A DNA stretch of 64,000 nucleotides from Variovorax paradoxus (GCF_018614915.1 NZ_JAGGNU010000034.1:186001-250000), one strand, 5' to 3'; shown: positions 15,282 through 24,909, counted from the stretch's first letter. The notes: a model not told the origin generated them from the sequence alone. A program made the numbers and translations.

Positions 15282-17285
15282 ATGCCCGACCATCCCGACC
15301 TGACCAAGCTCGTCTTCGGACGCCTCACCTGGGAGGCGTTTCCCCTGCACGACCCGATCCTGCTCGCGACCTTCGTCGCGGTCGTGCTGGGCGGCCTGGC
15401 CCTCTTGGGCGCCATCACCTACTACCGTGTGTGGGGCACGCTGTGGCGCGACTGGATCACCACGATCGACCACAAGAAGATCGGCATCATGTACATCGTG
15501 CTCGGCCTGGTGATGCTGCTGCGCGGCTTCTCCGACGCGATCATGATGCGGCTGCAGCAGGCCATCGCCTTCGGGGACGCGACGGGCTATCTGCCGCCGC
15601 ACCACTACGACCAGATCTTCACGGCGCATGGCGTGATCATGATCTTCTTCGTCGCCATGCCGCTGATCACCGGCCTCATGAACTACGTGGTGCCGCTGCA
15701 GATCGGCGCGCGCGACGTGGCCTTCCCCTTCCTCAACAACTTCAGCTTTTGGATGACCGCGAGCGGCGCGGTGCTGGTGATGATGTCGCTGTTCGTCGGC
15801 GAGTTCGCCAAGACCGGCTGGCTCGCCTATCCGCCGCTCTCGGGCATCGCCTACAGCCCGGACGTCGGGGTCGACTACTACATATGGTCGCTGCAGGTCG
15901 CCGGGGTCGGCACCCTGCTGTCGGGCGTGAACCTGATCGCGACCATCGTGAAGATGCGCGCGCCGGGCATGGGCTTGATGAAGATGCCGATCTTCACCTG
16001 GACCGCGCTGTGCACCAACGTGCTGATCGTGGCCGCCTTCCCGGTGCTGACCGCGGTGCTGGCGCTGCTGTCGATGGACCGCTACGTCGGCACGAACTTC
16101 TTCACCAACGAGCTGGGCGGCAATCCGATGATGTACGTCAACCTCATCTGGATCTGGGGCCATCCGGAGGTGTACATCCTGATCCTGCCGGTGTTCGGCG
16201 CCTTCTCGGAGATCGTGTCCACCTTCAGCGGCAAGCGCCTGTTCGGCTATGCGTCGATGGTCTACGCGACGGTGGTGATCACCATCCTCTCGTACCTGGT
16301 GTGGCTGCACCACTTCTTCACCATGGGCTCGGGCGCAAGCGTCAATTCCTTCTTCGGCATCACCACGATGATCATCTCGATCCCGACCGGGGCGAAGATC
16401 TTCAACTGGCTGTTCACGATGTACCGCGGGCGCATCCGCTTCGAGGTGCCGATGCTGTGGACCATCGGCTTCATGGTCACCTTCGTGATCGGCGGCATGA
16501 CCGGCGTTCTGCTCGCGGTGCCGCCGGCCGACTTCGTGCTTCACAACAGCCTGTTCCTGATCGCGCACTTCCACAACGTGATCATCGGCGGCGTGGTGTT
16601 CGGCGCCTTCGCCGCCATCACCTACTGGTTCCCCAAGGCCACCGGCTTCAAGCTCGATCCGTTCTGGGGCAAGTGCTCGTTCTGGTTCTGGCTGACCGGC
16701 TTCTATTTCGCCTTCATGCCGCTGTACGTGCTGGGGCTGATGGGCGTCACGCGCCGGGTGAGCCAATTCGAGGATGCGTCGCTGCAGATCTGGTTCCAGA
16801 TCGCCGCCTTCGGCGCCGTCCTGATCGCGCTGGGCATCCTCTCCTTCATCATTCAGCTGGTGGTCAGCTTCCGCAAGCGCGAGGCGCTGCGCGACACCAC
16901 CGGCGACCCGTGGAACGGCCGCACGCTGGAGTGGTCGACTTCCTCGCCGCCGCCGGCCTACAACTTCGCCTTCACGCCGCGCATCCACGACAACGACGCC
17001 TGGGCCGACATGAAGAAGCGCGGCTACGCCCGCCCGCTCGAAGGCTACAAGGCGATCCACATGCCGAAGAACACCGGTGCCGGCTTCGTGCTCGCGATGC
17101 TCAGCGCCTCCATGGGCTTCGCGCTCATCTGGCACATGTGGCCCCTGGCCGGCGTGTCCTTCGTCGCGCTGATCCTCGCGGCCGTCGTCCACACCTTCAA
17201 CTACAAGCGCGACTATCACATCCCTGCGGACGAGGTCGTCCGCACGGAGAGCGCCCGCACCCGACTCCTGGCCGGCCATGTCTGA
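15282..17285 (+). CDS. cyoB: Cytochrome o ubiquinol oxidase subunit I
   Basis: This 667-residue catalytic subunit of the haem-copper oxidase reduces oxygen at the haem-CuB centre and pumps protons. Family motifs are intact: [21 protein letters not shown] (haem ligand H in TM2), [15 protein letters not shown] with the H/Y pair at the CuB site, [12 protein letters not shown] with the two further CuB histidines, and [13 protein letters not shown] with the two haem ligands. The extra N- and C-terminal helices and total length match CyoB rather than CtaD. It starts 13 bp after cyoA and overlaps cyoC by 8 bp. Confidence 0.97.
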   Translation: MPDHPDLTKLVFGRLTWEAFPLHDPILLATFVAVVLGGLALLGAITYYRVWGTLWRDWITTIDHKKIGIMYIVLGLVMLLRGFSDAIMMRLQQAIAFGDATGYLPPHHYDQIFTAHGVIMIFFVAMPLITGLMNYVVPLQIGARDVAFPFLNNFSFWMTASGAVLVMMSLFVGEFAKTGWLAYPPLSGIAYSPDVGVDYYIWSLQVAGVGTLLSGVNLIATIVKMRAPGMGLMKMPIFTWTALCTNVLIVAAFPVLTAVLALLSMDRYVGTNFFTNELGGNPMMYVNLIWIWGHPEVYILILPVFGAFSEIVSTFSGKRLFGYASMVYATVVITILSYLVWLHHFFTMGSGASVNSFFGITTMIISIPTGAKIFNWLFTMYRGRIRFEVPMLWTIGFMVTFVIGGMTGVLLAVPPADFVLHNSLFLIAHFHNVIIGGVVFGAFAAITYWFPKATGFKLDPFWGKCSFWFWLTGFYFAFMPLYVLGLMGVTRRVSQFEDASLQIWFQIAAFGAVLIALGILSFIIQLVVSFRKREALRDTTGDPWNGRTLEWSTSSPPPAYNFAFTPRIHDNDAWADMKKRGYARPLEGYKAIHMPKNTGAGFVLAMLSASMGFALIWHMWPLAGVSFVALILAAVVHTFNYKRDYHIPADEVVRTESARTRLLAGHV

Positions 17286-17925
17286 GCTCACCATCCCCTC
17301 CCATGGCGCCGTGAGCGACGCGGCCGCCGACCAGAGCCTCCGTTTCTACGAGACGGAAGAGCACCATCCCGAGAACGGCACGCTGCTCGGGTTCTGGCTC
17401 TACCTGATGAGCGACTGCCTGCTCTTCGCCTGCCTGTTCGCGATGTACGGCGTGCTGGGCCGTAGCTATGCGGCCGGGCCTTCGGGCGCCGACCTGTTCG
17501 AGCTGCCGCTGGTCGCGCTCAACACCTCGCTGCTGCTGCTGTCGTCGATCACCTACGGCTTCGCGATGCTGGAGATGCTGAAGAAGCGCACCGGCGCCAC
17601 GCTGGCCTGGCTGGCCGTCACCGGCCTGCTGGGCGCGGGCTTCATCGGCATCGAGCTCTACGAGTTCGCGCACCTGATCCGCGAAGGCGCCGGGCCGCAG
17701 CGCAGCGCCTTCCTCTCGTCCTTCTTCACGCTGGTGGGCACGCACGGCCTGCACGTGACCTTCGGCATCGTCTGGCTCATCACGCTGATGATCCAGGTCG
17801 GCAAGCACGGCCTGATCGCCGAGAACCGCCGGCGGCTGATGTGCCTGTCGATGTTCTGGCACTTCCTGGACGTCGTGTGGATCGGCGTCTTCACCTTCGT
17901 CTACCTGATGGGAGTCCTGCCATGA
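17278..17925 (+). CDS. cyoC: Cytochrome o ubiquinol oxidase subunit III
   Basis: This 215-residue subunit III has five predicted transmembrane helices. Characteristic stretches are [24 protein letters not shown] (first helix) and [19 protein letters not shown], with the conserved histidines of the subunit III fold, and [21 protein letters not shown] at the C-terminus. It overlaps the end of cyoB by 8 bp and the start of cyoD by 4 bp (ATGA), which indicates translational coupling within the oxidase operon. Confidence 0.96.
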   Translation: MSELTIPSHGAVSDAAADQSLRFYETEEHHPENGTLLGFWLYLMSDCLLFACLFAMYGVLGRSYAAGPSGADLFELPLVALNTSLLLLSSITYGFAMLEMLKKRTGATLAWLAVTGLLGAGFIGIELYEFAHLIREGAGPQRSAFLSSFFTLVGTHGLHVTFGIVWLITLMIQVGKHGLIAENRRRLMCLSMFWHFLDVVWIGVFTFVYLMGVLP

Positions 17926-18305
17926 GCAACGAGCATGACCACGGCCACGGCCATGACGCCGAGGGCGTGGGCGACCTGCACATCAGCCTCAAGGGCTACC
18001 TGACGGGCTTCATCCTGTCGGTGGTGCTGACCGCCATCCCCTTCTGGCTGGTGATGGGCAAGGTGTTCGACAAGCCTGGCCTCACCGCCTTCGTCATCCT
18101 GGGCTTCGCCGCCGTGCAGATCGTGGTCCACATGATCTACTTCCTGCACCTGAACGCCAGGTCCCAGGGCGGCTGGAACATGCTGGCCCTGATCTTCACC
18201 ATCGTGCTGGTCGTGATCGCCCTGAGCGGCTCGCTGTGGGTGATGTTCCACCTCAACCACAACATGATGCCGGCCTCGATGCACGAGATGCGCAACGCGC
18301 CTTGA
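17922..18305 (+). CDS. cyoD: Cytochrome o ubiquinol oxidase subunit IV
   Basis: This 127-residue small subunit has a histidine-rich N-terminus ([15 protein letters not shown]) and three transmembrane helices. It matches CyoD, which assists CuB insertion and stability of the complex. [23 protein letters not shown] is the first helix and [13 protein letters not shown] the second. The ATG at 17922 overlaps the cyoC stop. A longer open frame upstream reads over cyoC and is not used. The cluster has no cyoE, so haem O synthase must be encoded elsewhere. Confidence 0.94.
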   Translation: MSNEHDHGHGHDAEGVGDLHISLKGYLTGFILSVVLTAIPFWLVMGKVFDKPGLTAFVILGFAAVQIVVHMIYFLHLNARSQGGWNMLALIFTIVLVVIALSGSLWVMFHLNHNMMPASMHEMRNAP

Positions 18306-19054
18306 GCGCCACGCGTTCCGGGCCGGCACTGGCCTTGCTCGCCGCGGCCGGTGCCCTGCTCTTCCTCCTGTTCCTGGCGCTGGGCGCCTGGCAGCTCGAG
18401 CGGCGCAGCTGGAAGCTCCAGCTGATCGATCGCGTCGAAGCGCGCGTGCATGCATTGCCGGTAGACGCACCGGCACCCGCGCAATGGCCGCGCGTGAACG
18501 CCGCCGGCGACGAATACCGGCACGTGCGGCTGGCCGGCACCTTTCTCCACGACCGCGAGACCCTGGTCCAGGCCTCGACCGTGCTCGGCGCCGGCCACTG
18601 GGTGCTGACGCCGCTGCGCACCGCACAGGGTTCGCTGGTGCTGGTGAATCGCGGCTTCGTTCCGCGCGAGCGGCGCGACCGTGCGACGCGCGCCGGCAAC
18701 GAGCCGGCCGGCCACGTCGAGCTCAGCGGGCTGCTGCGCATGACGGAGCCTGGCGGCGGCTTCCTGCGCCGTAACGATCCCGCAGCCGAGCGCTGGTACT
18801 CGCGCGATGTGAAGGCCATCGCGGCGGCGCGCGGACTGGCGGCGGTGGCGCCCTTCTTCGTGGACGAGGATGCGCCGGCGCCGCAAGTCCCGGGCGCCGA
18901 GCCTCGGTGGCCGGCGGCCGGCTTGACGGTCATCGCCTTCCCCAACAACCACCTGGTCTACGCGCTCACCTGGTTCGGCCTGGCCCTGGGGGTCGCGGTG
19001 GCCGCATGGCTGGTGGCGCGCGCAAGGAAAGCCCAGCATGCAGCCGACGACTGA
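18302..19054 (+). CDS. SURF1-family oxidase assembly protein
   Basis: This 250-residue membrane protein has one transmembrane helix at each end and a periplasmic domain between them, the SURF1/Shy1 topology. Visible family stretches are LGAWQLERRSWKLQLIDRVEARV after TM1, DEYRHVRLAGTF, LVLVNRGFVP (the conserved NRGWVP-like motif) and NNHLVYALTWFGLA before TM2. SURF1 proteins help insert haem into haem-copper oxidases, and forms linked to quinol oxidases are known. The likely start is TTG at 18302, overlapping the cyoD stop as TTGA, which argues for coupled translation. It overlaps regB by 17 bp. Confidence 0.87.
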   Translation: MSATRSGPALALLAAAGALLFLLFLALGAWQLERRSWKLQLIDRVEARVHALPVDAPAPAQWPRVNAAGDEYRHVRLAGTFLHDRETLVQASTVLGAGHWVLTPLRTAQGSLVLVNRGFVPRERRDRATRAGNEPAGHVELSGLLRMTEPGGGFLRRNDPAAERWYSRDVKAIAAARGLAAVAPFFVDEDAPAPQVPGAEPRWPAAGLTVIAFPNNHLVYALTWFGLALGVAVAAWLVARARKAQHAADD

Positions 19055-20333
19055 CGCCGACGCCACCGGCCTGAAGAACATGCAGCAGCTGATCCAGCTG
19101 CGCTGGATCGCGGTGGTCGGCCAGGTCGCGACCATCGCCATCGTCCACTTCGGCTTCGGCATCCGGTTGCCGCTCGCGCAGATGCTGACAGCGCTGGGCT
19201 TCCTCGCCATCTTCAACCTGGCGAGCCTCTGGCGCTGGGACCGCCGCGAGGACGTGACCGACATGGAGCTCTTCGTCGCGCTGCTGGTCGACGTCGGCAC
19301 GCTCACCGTGCAGCTGTACCTCAGCGGCGGCGTCACCAACCCCTTCATCTTCCTGTTCCTGCTGCAGGTCTGCCTCGGCGCAGTGCTGCTGGGGCCGCGC
19401 TACACGCGCACGCTGATCGCCGTCACCGTCTGCTGCTTCATCGGGCTGATCCTGTTCAACCGGCCGCTGGAGATCTCGCTGGAGAACGGCCGCGGCCTCG
19501 CCAGCCCCTACATCCAGGGCCTCCTGATCTGCTTCGCGCTCGATGCGGCGCTGCTGGCGATCTTCATCACCCGCATCAACCGCAACCTGCGCGCGCGCGA
19601 TGCCCGGCTGGCGGACCTGCGCCAGCGCGCCGCCGAGGAGGAGCACATCGTGCGCATGGGCCTGCTGGCCTCGGGCGCGGCCCACGAGTTGGGCACGCCG
19701 CTGGCCACGCTGTCGGTGATCCTCGGCGACTGGCAGCGCATGCAGCCCTTCGTCGGCGAGCCCGAGCTGCGCCAGGAAATCGAGGAGATGCAGGCGCAGG
19801 TGGCGCGCTGCAAGACCATCGTGAGCGGCATCCTGCTGTCGGCCGGCGAGGCGCGCGGCGAATCGCCGGTACAGACCACGGTACGCGCCTTTCTCGACGA
19901 GCTGGTCGCGGAGTGGCGCGCCACGCGTGCGCCCGGCGCCCTTGCCTATGCCAACGGCTTCGGCGACGACCTGCCCATCGTCTCGGATTCGGCGCTCAAG
20001 CAGACCATCTACAACGTGCTCGACAACGCGCTCGAGGCTTCGCCGGGCTGGGTCGGGCTCGATGCCTCGCGCGACGGCGAGGAGCTGGTCCTGACCGTGT
20101 CCGATGCCGGCCCCGGCTTTGCGCCCGGCATGCTGGCGCAGCTGGGCAAGCCCTACCAGTCGACCAAGGGACGCCCCGGCGGCGGGCTGGGCCTGTTCCT
20201 GGTCGTCAACGTGGCGCGCACGCTGGGGGGCAGCGTGGCGGCGCACAATCGTCCGGAAGGTGGTGCCGCCGTGACACTGCGCCTGCCGCTGGCGGCGATC
20301 CGGCTCGAGGAGATCGCAAGCGATGGAAACTGA
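19038..20333 (+). CDS. regB: Redox sensor histidine kinase RegB/PrrB
   Basis: This 431-residue kinase has six transmembrane segments in residues 20-180. The quinone-site heptapeptide GGVTNPF is at 97-103, a hallmark of RegB/PrrB/ActS. The H-box is ASGAAHELGTPL with H216, and the redox-active cysteine of the family corresponds to C258 in QVARCKTIV. The ATPase domain has YNVLDNALEAS, DAGPGF and GGGLGLFLVVN. The protein senses quinone pool/redox state and phosphorylates RegA. It overlaps SURF1 by 17 bp upstream and regA by 11 bp downstream, so the pair is transcribed with the quinol oxidase it may regulate. Confidence 0.93.
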   Translation: MQPTTDADATGLKNMQQLIQLRWIAVVGQVATIAIVHFGFGIRLPLAQMLTALGFLAIFNLASLWRWDRREDVTDMELFVALLVDVGTLTVQLYLSGGVTNPFIFLFLLQVCLGAVLLGPRYTRTLIAVTVCCFIGLILFNRPLEISLENGRGLASPYIQGLLICFALDAALLAIFITRINRNLRARDARLADLRQRAAEEEHIVRMGLLASGAAHELGTPLATLSVILGDWQRMQPFVGEPELRQEIEEMQAQVARCKTIVSGILLSAGEARGESPVQTTVRAFLDELVAEWRATRAPGALAYANGFGDDLPIVSDSALKQTIYNVLDNALEASPGWVGLDASRDGEELVLTVSDAGPGFAPGMLAQLGKPYQSTKGRPGGGLGLFLVVNVARTLGGSVAAHNRPEGGAAVTLRLPLAAIRLEEIASDGN

Positions 20334-20862
20334 GGAACGACTGCTCCTGATCGTCGAGGACGATGCGGCCTTTGCGCGCACCCTCTGTCGCTCTTTCGAG
20401 CGCCGCGGCTACACGGTGCTGCAGGCCGCTGCCGCCGAGCAGGTGGCCGAGATGCTGAAGACCCGCTCGCCGGGCTATGCGGTCGTCGACCTCAAGCTCG
20501 CCGGCGGCGCCTCCGGCCTGGCCTGCGTGCAGATGCTGCATGCGCACGATGCGCAGATGCTGATCGTCGTGCTCACCGGCTACGCCAGCATCGCCACCGC
20601 CGTGGAGGCCATCAAGCTCGGGGCCTGCCACTACCTGGCCAAGCCCTCCAACACCGACGACATCGAGGCCGCCTTCGGCCGCGCCGCCGGCGATGCCGAG
20701 GTCGAGCTGACCGAGCGCTCGACCTCGATCAAGACGCTCGAATGGGAGCGCATCCACGAGACGCTGGCCGAGACCGGCTTCAACATCTCCGAGACGGCGC
20801 GGCGCCTCGGCATGCACCGGCGCACGCTCGCGCGAAAGCTGGTCAAGCAGCGCGTCAAGTAG
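20323..20862 (+). CDS. regA: Redox response regulator RegA/PrrA
   Basis: This 179-residue response regulator has a receiver domain at residues 6-120, with phospho-acceptor D56 in YAVVDLKLAGG and K106 region LAKPSN. A short Fis-type helix-turn-helix is at about 145-178 (NISETARRLGMHRRTLARKL). Length and architecture match RegA/PrrA/ActR, global regulators of respiration, carbon and nitrogen metabolism under low oxygen. The start overlaps regB by 11 bp. The gene ends the cyo-SURF1-regBA cluster and converges on the Bug receptor gene only 11 bp away. Confidence 0.93.
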   Translation: METEERLLLIVEDDAAFARTLCRSFERRGYTVLQAAAAEQVAEMLKTRSPGYAVVDLKLAGGASGLACVQMLHAHDAQMLIVVLTGYASIATAVEAIKLGACHYLAKPSNTDDIEAAFGRAAGDAEVELTERSTSIKTLEWERIHETLAETGFNISETARRLGMHRRTLARKLVKQRVK

Positions 20863-20873
20863 CGCCGCTGCCG

Positions 20874-21848
20874 CTACTGCGGCCGCAGGCCGATCTCGTG
20901 CGCCACCTTCTGCCAGCGCTCGGCCTCGGCGCGCATGAACGCGCGCAGCTCGCCGGTGGTGGAACCCTTCCGTGCCACGCCCAGCGAAGAAAGGCGCTCC
21001 CCGACGGCCGGTTGCGCCAGGGCCGCCAGCGCCTCCTTGCGCAGGTGCTCGGTCACCGCAAGCGGCGTGGTGGCCGGCGCAACCAGGGCCCACCACTGGT
21101 CGATCTCGACCCCCTTGATGCCGGCCTCGGCGAGCGTGGGCACCTCCTGCAGGCCCGGCAACTTCACGCGCTGCGGGCTGGCCACGGCCAGCGCACGGAT
21201 CTTGTTCGCTCCAAACAGGCCGGAGCCGCTGGCCAGGGTGGCGAAGTGGCCCGCCACCAGGCCGGCCGCCACGTCGTTGAGCGCCGGCGCCGAGCCCCGA
21301 TAGGGAACCATGTTGAACTTGATCCGGCTGCGGGTGGCCAGGAGCTCCGCCGCCAGGTGGCTGACGGTGCCCGCGCCGCTGTGGGCGATGGCCGGCGGCG
21401 CCGGCGCTGCGGCGGCCGCCTTCATGAAGCTCCTGAAATCCTTGCTGTCGGCGCCGGTGCCGCCGAAGAAGACCAGGGGCGAGGTGCCGATCATCGTCAC
21501 CGGCGTGAAGTCGCGCAGCAGGTCGTAGGGCAGCCGTGTCATCACCGCCGGCGCAATGGCGTGCGGCAGTTCCACGATGGCGACGGTGTAGCCGTCCGGC
21601 GCCGCCTTGGCAGCGGCCTCGGTGCCGATCTGGCCGGCAGCACCGGGACGGTTGTCCACGATGACCGAGCTGCCCATGGCGCTGCCCATGCCCTGCGCGA
21701 TGGCGCGTGCGATGGCATCGGTGCTGCCGCCGGCCGCCCAGGGCACGATGAGCTTGATCGGCTTGTCGGGGAAGGCGGCCCAGGCCTTCGGGCCGGCGGC
21801 CATCAGCGCGGCGGCGCTCAGGAAGGTGCGGCGTTGCATCGGTGACAT
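20874..21848 (-). CDS. Bug/TctC-family extracytoplasmic solute receptor
   Basis: This 324-residue periplasmic binding protein has a Tat-like signal (MQRRTFLSAAALMAAG) and the Bug-family hallmarks FPDKPIKLIVPWAAGGSTDAIAR and VDNRPGAAGQIG. Bug proteins bind carboxylated solutes for tripartite tricarboxylate transporters, but most burkholderial copies are orphan receptors; no tctAB genes are nearby. The ATG at 21848 is chosen because an AAGGAG site stands just upstream and because the Tat motif then begins at residue 5. It lies 17 bp after the threonine-synthase-like gene on the same strand, so it may bind the substrate or product of that enzyme. This functional link is speculative. Confidence 0.88.
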   Translation of the reverse strand: MSPMQRRTFLSAAALMAAGPKAWAAFPDKPIKLIVPWAAGGSTDAIARAIAQGMGSAMGSSVIVDNRPGAAGQIGTEAAAKAAPDGYTVAIVELPHAIAPAVMTRLPYDLLRDFTPVTMIGTSPLVFFGGTGADSKDFRSFMKAAAAAPAPPAIAHSGAGTVSHLAAELLATRSRIKFNMVPYRGSAPALNDVAAGLVAGHFATLASGSGLFGANKIRALAVASPQRVKLPGLQEVPTLAEAGIKGVEIDQWWALVAPATTPLAVTEHLRKEALAALAQPAVGERLSSLGVARKGSTTGELRAFMRAEAERWQKVAHEIGLRPQ

Positions 21849-21864
21849 GAGGACTCCTTGAAAC

Positions 21865-23043
21865 TCAAGCGGGATCGGGCCAGCTCGGATCGCGCGAGGC
21901 ATCGGCGGTGAGCATCAGCACCACGTGGGCCTCGGCAGCGATCGCATCGCGCTTGCGCAGCTGCTGCAGCGCGCCCAGGCCGGCCGCTGCGCAGAGTTCG
22001 GCGCTGACACCCGCTTCTGCGAGCAGGCGCCGGGCTGCGCGCGCCTGGTCGTCGTTCACCACCACGGCCCCTCCACCGCTGGCCGTGACGGCCTGCCATT
22101 GAAGAAAGGTGACGGTGGCACCGGCCGTGGAGAACTGCGCCGTGCGGCCGAGGTAGCCGGCGTCGAGCGCACCGCCTTCGAGCACGCGCGCGAGCCGCGC
22201 GAAAGGCTCGACGGCCCAGATGCGCGGCAGCTTCGCGATACGGCCGGCGGCCAGCAGATCGCGAAAGCCGGCGAAGATGCCCCAGGCCAGGTCGCCGCGC
22301 GCCGTCGGCACCAGGATGTCGTCCGGCAGGCCGCCCTGGTCGAGGCATTCCTGCGCGATGGGCTTGTAGCCTTCGATGGCCAGGGGCGCGCTGCCGAGTG
22401 CAGGCAGGTGGTAGTTGGTGAGCGCGAAGTAGCCCGGGTACCGGACCCGTTCGGCAACGAAGGCCCAGCGGCCGGCATTGTCTGCGAAGCTGAAGCGCCT
22501 CGCACCCGCGGCATCGAGCTCGCGTGCGTAGGCTGCAGGCATGTCCTCGTAGGTCGCGACCTCGCATGCCAGGCCCGCCGCCCAGGCGTAGTGCGCGGCC
22601 GACAGCGCGGCGTTGCCCGAGGAGGCCAGCACCAGGGTGTGGGCCTCGAAGTCCAGGGCCTGCGTCACGCCGACCGCCGTCATGCGGTCCTTGTGCGAGC
22701 CGGTCGGGTTGCCCGATTCGTCCTTGATGCAGAGGCGAGCCACGTCCAGCCGGCGCGCCAGCTCGGGCATCGGACGCAGCGGCGTATGGCCTTCGCCGAG
22801 CGTGAAGCTCGTCTTGTACGGCATGGGAATCGACGAGCCCGCGGCCCTCCCCGGCATGGCGTGGTAGCTGGCGCGCAAGCCGACGTGCACGCCTTCGGCG
22901 CGGCAGGCCGGGCAGCCGTCGTGCATCAGGCGGACCGGGTACGGAGCGCCGCAACGCAGGCATTGCAGGCCGTGCAGCAAGGGGTTGCGGATCGGCCGGC
23001 CCAGGCTGCGAGCGGTGAACGGCACTTGGACCGGGAGGCTCAT
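21865..23043 (-). CDS. Threonine-synthase-like PLP-dependent lyase
   Basis: This 392-residue fold-type II PLP enzyme has the Schiff-base lysine K118 in NPTGSHKDR. An N-terminal zinc-ribbon is formed by C28/C31 and C44/C47 (CLRCG...CPAC), as in a branch of threonine-synthase-like proteins. LASSGNAALSAAHYAWAAG is the phosphate/PLP loop region. It could be a threonine synthase, threonine dehydratase or diaminopropionate-type lyase. The dedicated threonine synthase is normally with hom, which is absent here, so a catabolic or secondary role is plausible. It is divergent from a LysR gene that probably regulates it, and is followed by a solute receptor gene. Confidence 0.78.
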   Translation of the reverse strand: MSLPVQVPFTARSLGRPIRNPLLHGLQCLRCGAPYPVRLMHDGCPACRAEGVHVGLRASYHAMPGRAAGSSIPMPYKTSFTLGEGHTPLRPMPELARRLDVARLCIKDESGNPTGSHKDRMTAVGVTQALDFEAHTLVLASSGNAALSAAHYAWAAGLACEVATYEDMPAAYARELDAAGARRFSFADNAGRWAFVAERVRYPGYFALTNYHLPALGSAPLAIEGYKPIAQECLDQGGLPDDILVPTARGDLAWGIFAGFRDLLAAGRIAKLPRIWAVEPFARLARVLEGGALDAGYLGRTAQFSTAGATVTFLQWQAVTASGGGAVVVNDDQARAARRLLAEAGVSAELCAAAGLGALQQLRKRDAIAAEAHVVLMLTADASRDPSWPDPA

Positions 23044-23124
23044 CTATTCGCTTTCTTCGTCGCTTGAATCGAGCTCGAATCTTAGGTGCCGGTAAATAAA
23101 ATAGAGCGCACTAATCTATTCAAC

Positions 23125-23142
23125 CGATAACGGAACTTATCG
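23125..23142. promoter_or_regulatory. Inverted repeat abutting the LysR gene start
   Basis: CGATAA-N6-TTATCG is a perfect 6+6 inverted repeat ending at the base before the LysR ATG at 23143. It lies in the 99-bp divergent region, which is AT-rich. LysR regulators commonly bind T-N11-A style dyads in such regions and repress their own gene, so this is a candidate autoregulatory site. Confidence 0.45.
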
Positions 23143-24063
23143 ATGAGATTCACCGAGATCGAGACCTTCCGCGCACTGATGCGCAGCAGCACCACGCGCA
23201 AGGCGGCGGCGCAACTGCACGTGACGCAGCCTGCGGTCAGCCAGTCGCTCAAGCGTCTGGAGGCGCAGGCGGGCATGGTGCTGTTCCAGCGCAGCGGCGG
23301 GCGGCTGGTGCCCACGCCGGAAGCCCGCGCGCTGTGGACCGAGGTGGAGCGCGTGTTCATCGGCATGGACGCCATCGAGCATCGCTTGCGCAGCCTGCGC
23401 GACTTCGGCGTCAACCAGCTGGAGCTCAGCTGCTATCCGGCCTTCGGTCTCGGCTTCATGCCGCGCGCCCTGGCGCGGCTGAAGGCGCAGCGCGGCGATG
23501 GCGCATGGCCGCAGGTGTCGCTGCAGGTGCTGAGCTCGAAGGACGTGCGCGACCGCGTGGCCATGGGCATCTCGGATTTCGGGCTTATGGCCGACGAGCT
23601 GTCGCTGGAGGGCATCGAGCATTCGACCTTTGCGCGCATGCCGGGCGTGGTCGTCATGCGCGAGGGGCATGCGCTGGCGCGCTTCAAGACCATCAAGCCC
23701 CAGCAGCTCGCGGAGCTGCCCTTTCTGGCCCTGAACCCCGAGGACCCGGCGCATCGCCGGCTCGAGGCGGCCATGGCGCAACAAGGGATTGCAGTGCGCG
23801 TGGCCGTACAGACGCCCTACGCGGCCAGCGTGTGCGAGATGGCATTGCGCGGCCTGGGTGTCGGCCTGGTCAATCCGATCACCGCACTCGACTACGCCGA
23901 GCGCGGGCTGGTCGTGCGCAAGCTGTCGATCGAGGTGTCATTCGCCTGCTTGCTGGCCTTGCCGGCCGGCAAGGTGCTGTCGGGTACGGCGAGGGAGTTC
24001 CTGGCGGTCATGCGGCAGCAACTCGCGGAAGACGAACAGCGGCTGCAGCGTCATCTGCGCTGA
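23143..24063 (+). CDS. LysR-family transcriptional regulator
   Basis: This 306-residue LysR-type regulator has an N-terminal winged HTH at residues 1-60 (TRKAAAQLHVTQPAVSQSLKRLEAQAGMVLFQR) and a C-terminal periplasmic-binding-like effector domain (about 90-295). It is divergent from the threonine-synthase-like gene with a 99-bp shared promoter region, the classical arrangement for a LysR regulator and its target. The effector is unknown; an amino acid or carboxylic acid is likely given the neighbours. The start is fixed by MRFTEIETFRALMRS, a typical LysR N-terminus. Confidence 0.9.
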   Translation: MRFTEIETFRALMRSSTTRKAAAQLHVTQPAVSQSLKRLEAQAGMVLFQRSGGRLVPTPEARALWTEVERVFIGMDAIEHRLRSLRDFGVNQLELSCYPAFGLGFMPRALARLKAQRGDGAWPQVSLQVLSSKDVRDRVAMGISDFGLMADELSLEGIEHSTFARMPGVVVMREGHALARFKTIKPQQLAELPFLALNPEDPAHRRLEAAMAQQGIAVRVAVQTPYAASVCEMALRGLGVGLVNPITALDYAERGLVVRKLSIEVSFACLLALPAGKVLSGTAREFLAVMRQQLAEDEQRLQRHLR

Positions 24064-24067
24064 GTGA

Positions 24068-24628
24068 TCAGCGCCGATGGATGTCGCTGCCGTTTGCGTG
24101 CTGCGTGCCTCTCGTGCGTCGGCCCGGCGCTGCCGCTTGGACCGTCGCCGTGGATACCGATGAGGCCACGGCAGCCCATTCGTCGCCCCTCAGCAACTCG
24201 GCCGTATGCGAATGCAGCAAAGTGTCTTCCTGATCCAACTGGGCGCGCATCAACTTTCGATGTACCCGCAGCAGGTCTTCGGCCTCCTCGGCGGCGCGCA
24301 TGTCTCCCGACCGGCCTGCAGCCAACAGGGCCTTCGCCCGCATGAGCAGGCTGTCGCAACGCCTGCATCTCAGTTCGAGCCGAGCGAGAAGCCGGTCCGC
24401 CTCCGCAGATCGGCCGCGCATCACCTTCAGGAGCACGGCGCCCTTCGGCCGGTGCGTCGATTCGTCGAATGCCTGCAGGCGCTCGATGCGTTCGACGACC
24501 TTCGCCGCCCGGGGCCCCGCGCCGGTCCCATCTGCAGCGCCGAGTGCGCTCTCGACGAGCGCCAGCAACTCGCGGATGCGCGCGTGCTCCGCACGCAAGA
24601 TAACCCATGTGCATTCGGCCGCCAGCAT
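24068..24628 (-). CDS. Hemerythrin-like (HHE) protein
   Basis: This predicted 186-residue, mostly helical protein has histidine and acidic residues spaced as in hemerythrin HHE cation-binding domains: LRAEHARIRELLALVE near the start, and VHRKLMRAQLDQEDTLLHSHTAELL near residues 130-155. A CRRC pair lies in the middle. Such proteins bind a di-iron centre and act in oxygen, NO or iron sensing, but assignment here rests on weak motif similarity. The ATG at 24628 is chosen for a GGGGTGAG-like site just upstream; the frame stays open 36 codons further. It converges on the LysR gene with a 4-bp gap. Confidence 0.55.
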   Translation of the reverse strand: MLAAECTWVILRAEHARIRELLALVESALGAADGTGAGPRAAKVVERIERLQAFDESTHRPKGAVLLKVMRGRSAEADRLLARLELRCRRCDSLLMRAKALLAAGRSGDMRAAEEAEDLLRVHRKLMRAQLDQEDTLLHSHTAELLRGDEWAAVASSVSTATVQAAAPGRRTRGTQHANGSDIHRR

Positions 24629-24909
24629 GTTCTCACCCCACTTGAAGCAATCCGCTACGCGCGCCAAGCTCGACCCTCCTCGTCCTGCCTGGTGCTTCTT
24701 CAAGGCTCTACGCTGTTCTCGCCGCTGCCCGAGCATGTAGGTGAAGAGCCCGATCCGGTGAAGTCAGCCACTCAGGCCGAAAAGCGAACAGGCCGCGAGA
24801 ACGAGAAAACGGACTACGTCGAAATCAGCCATACAGGAACAGGCGAGTTGCAGTCGAGGGCGCACAAAAGTCCAAGCTCTGCCAGGTATGCACCTGAAAG
24901 GAGGTAGCC

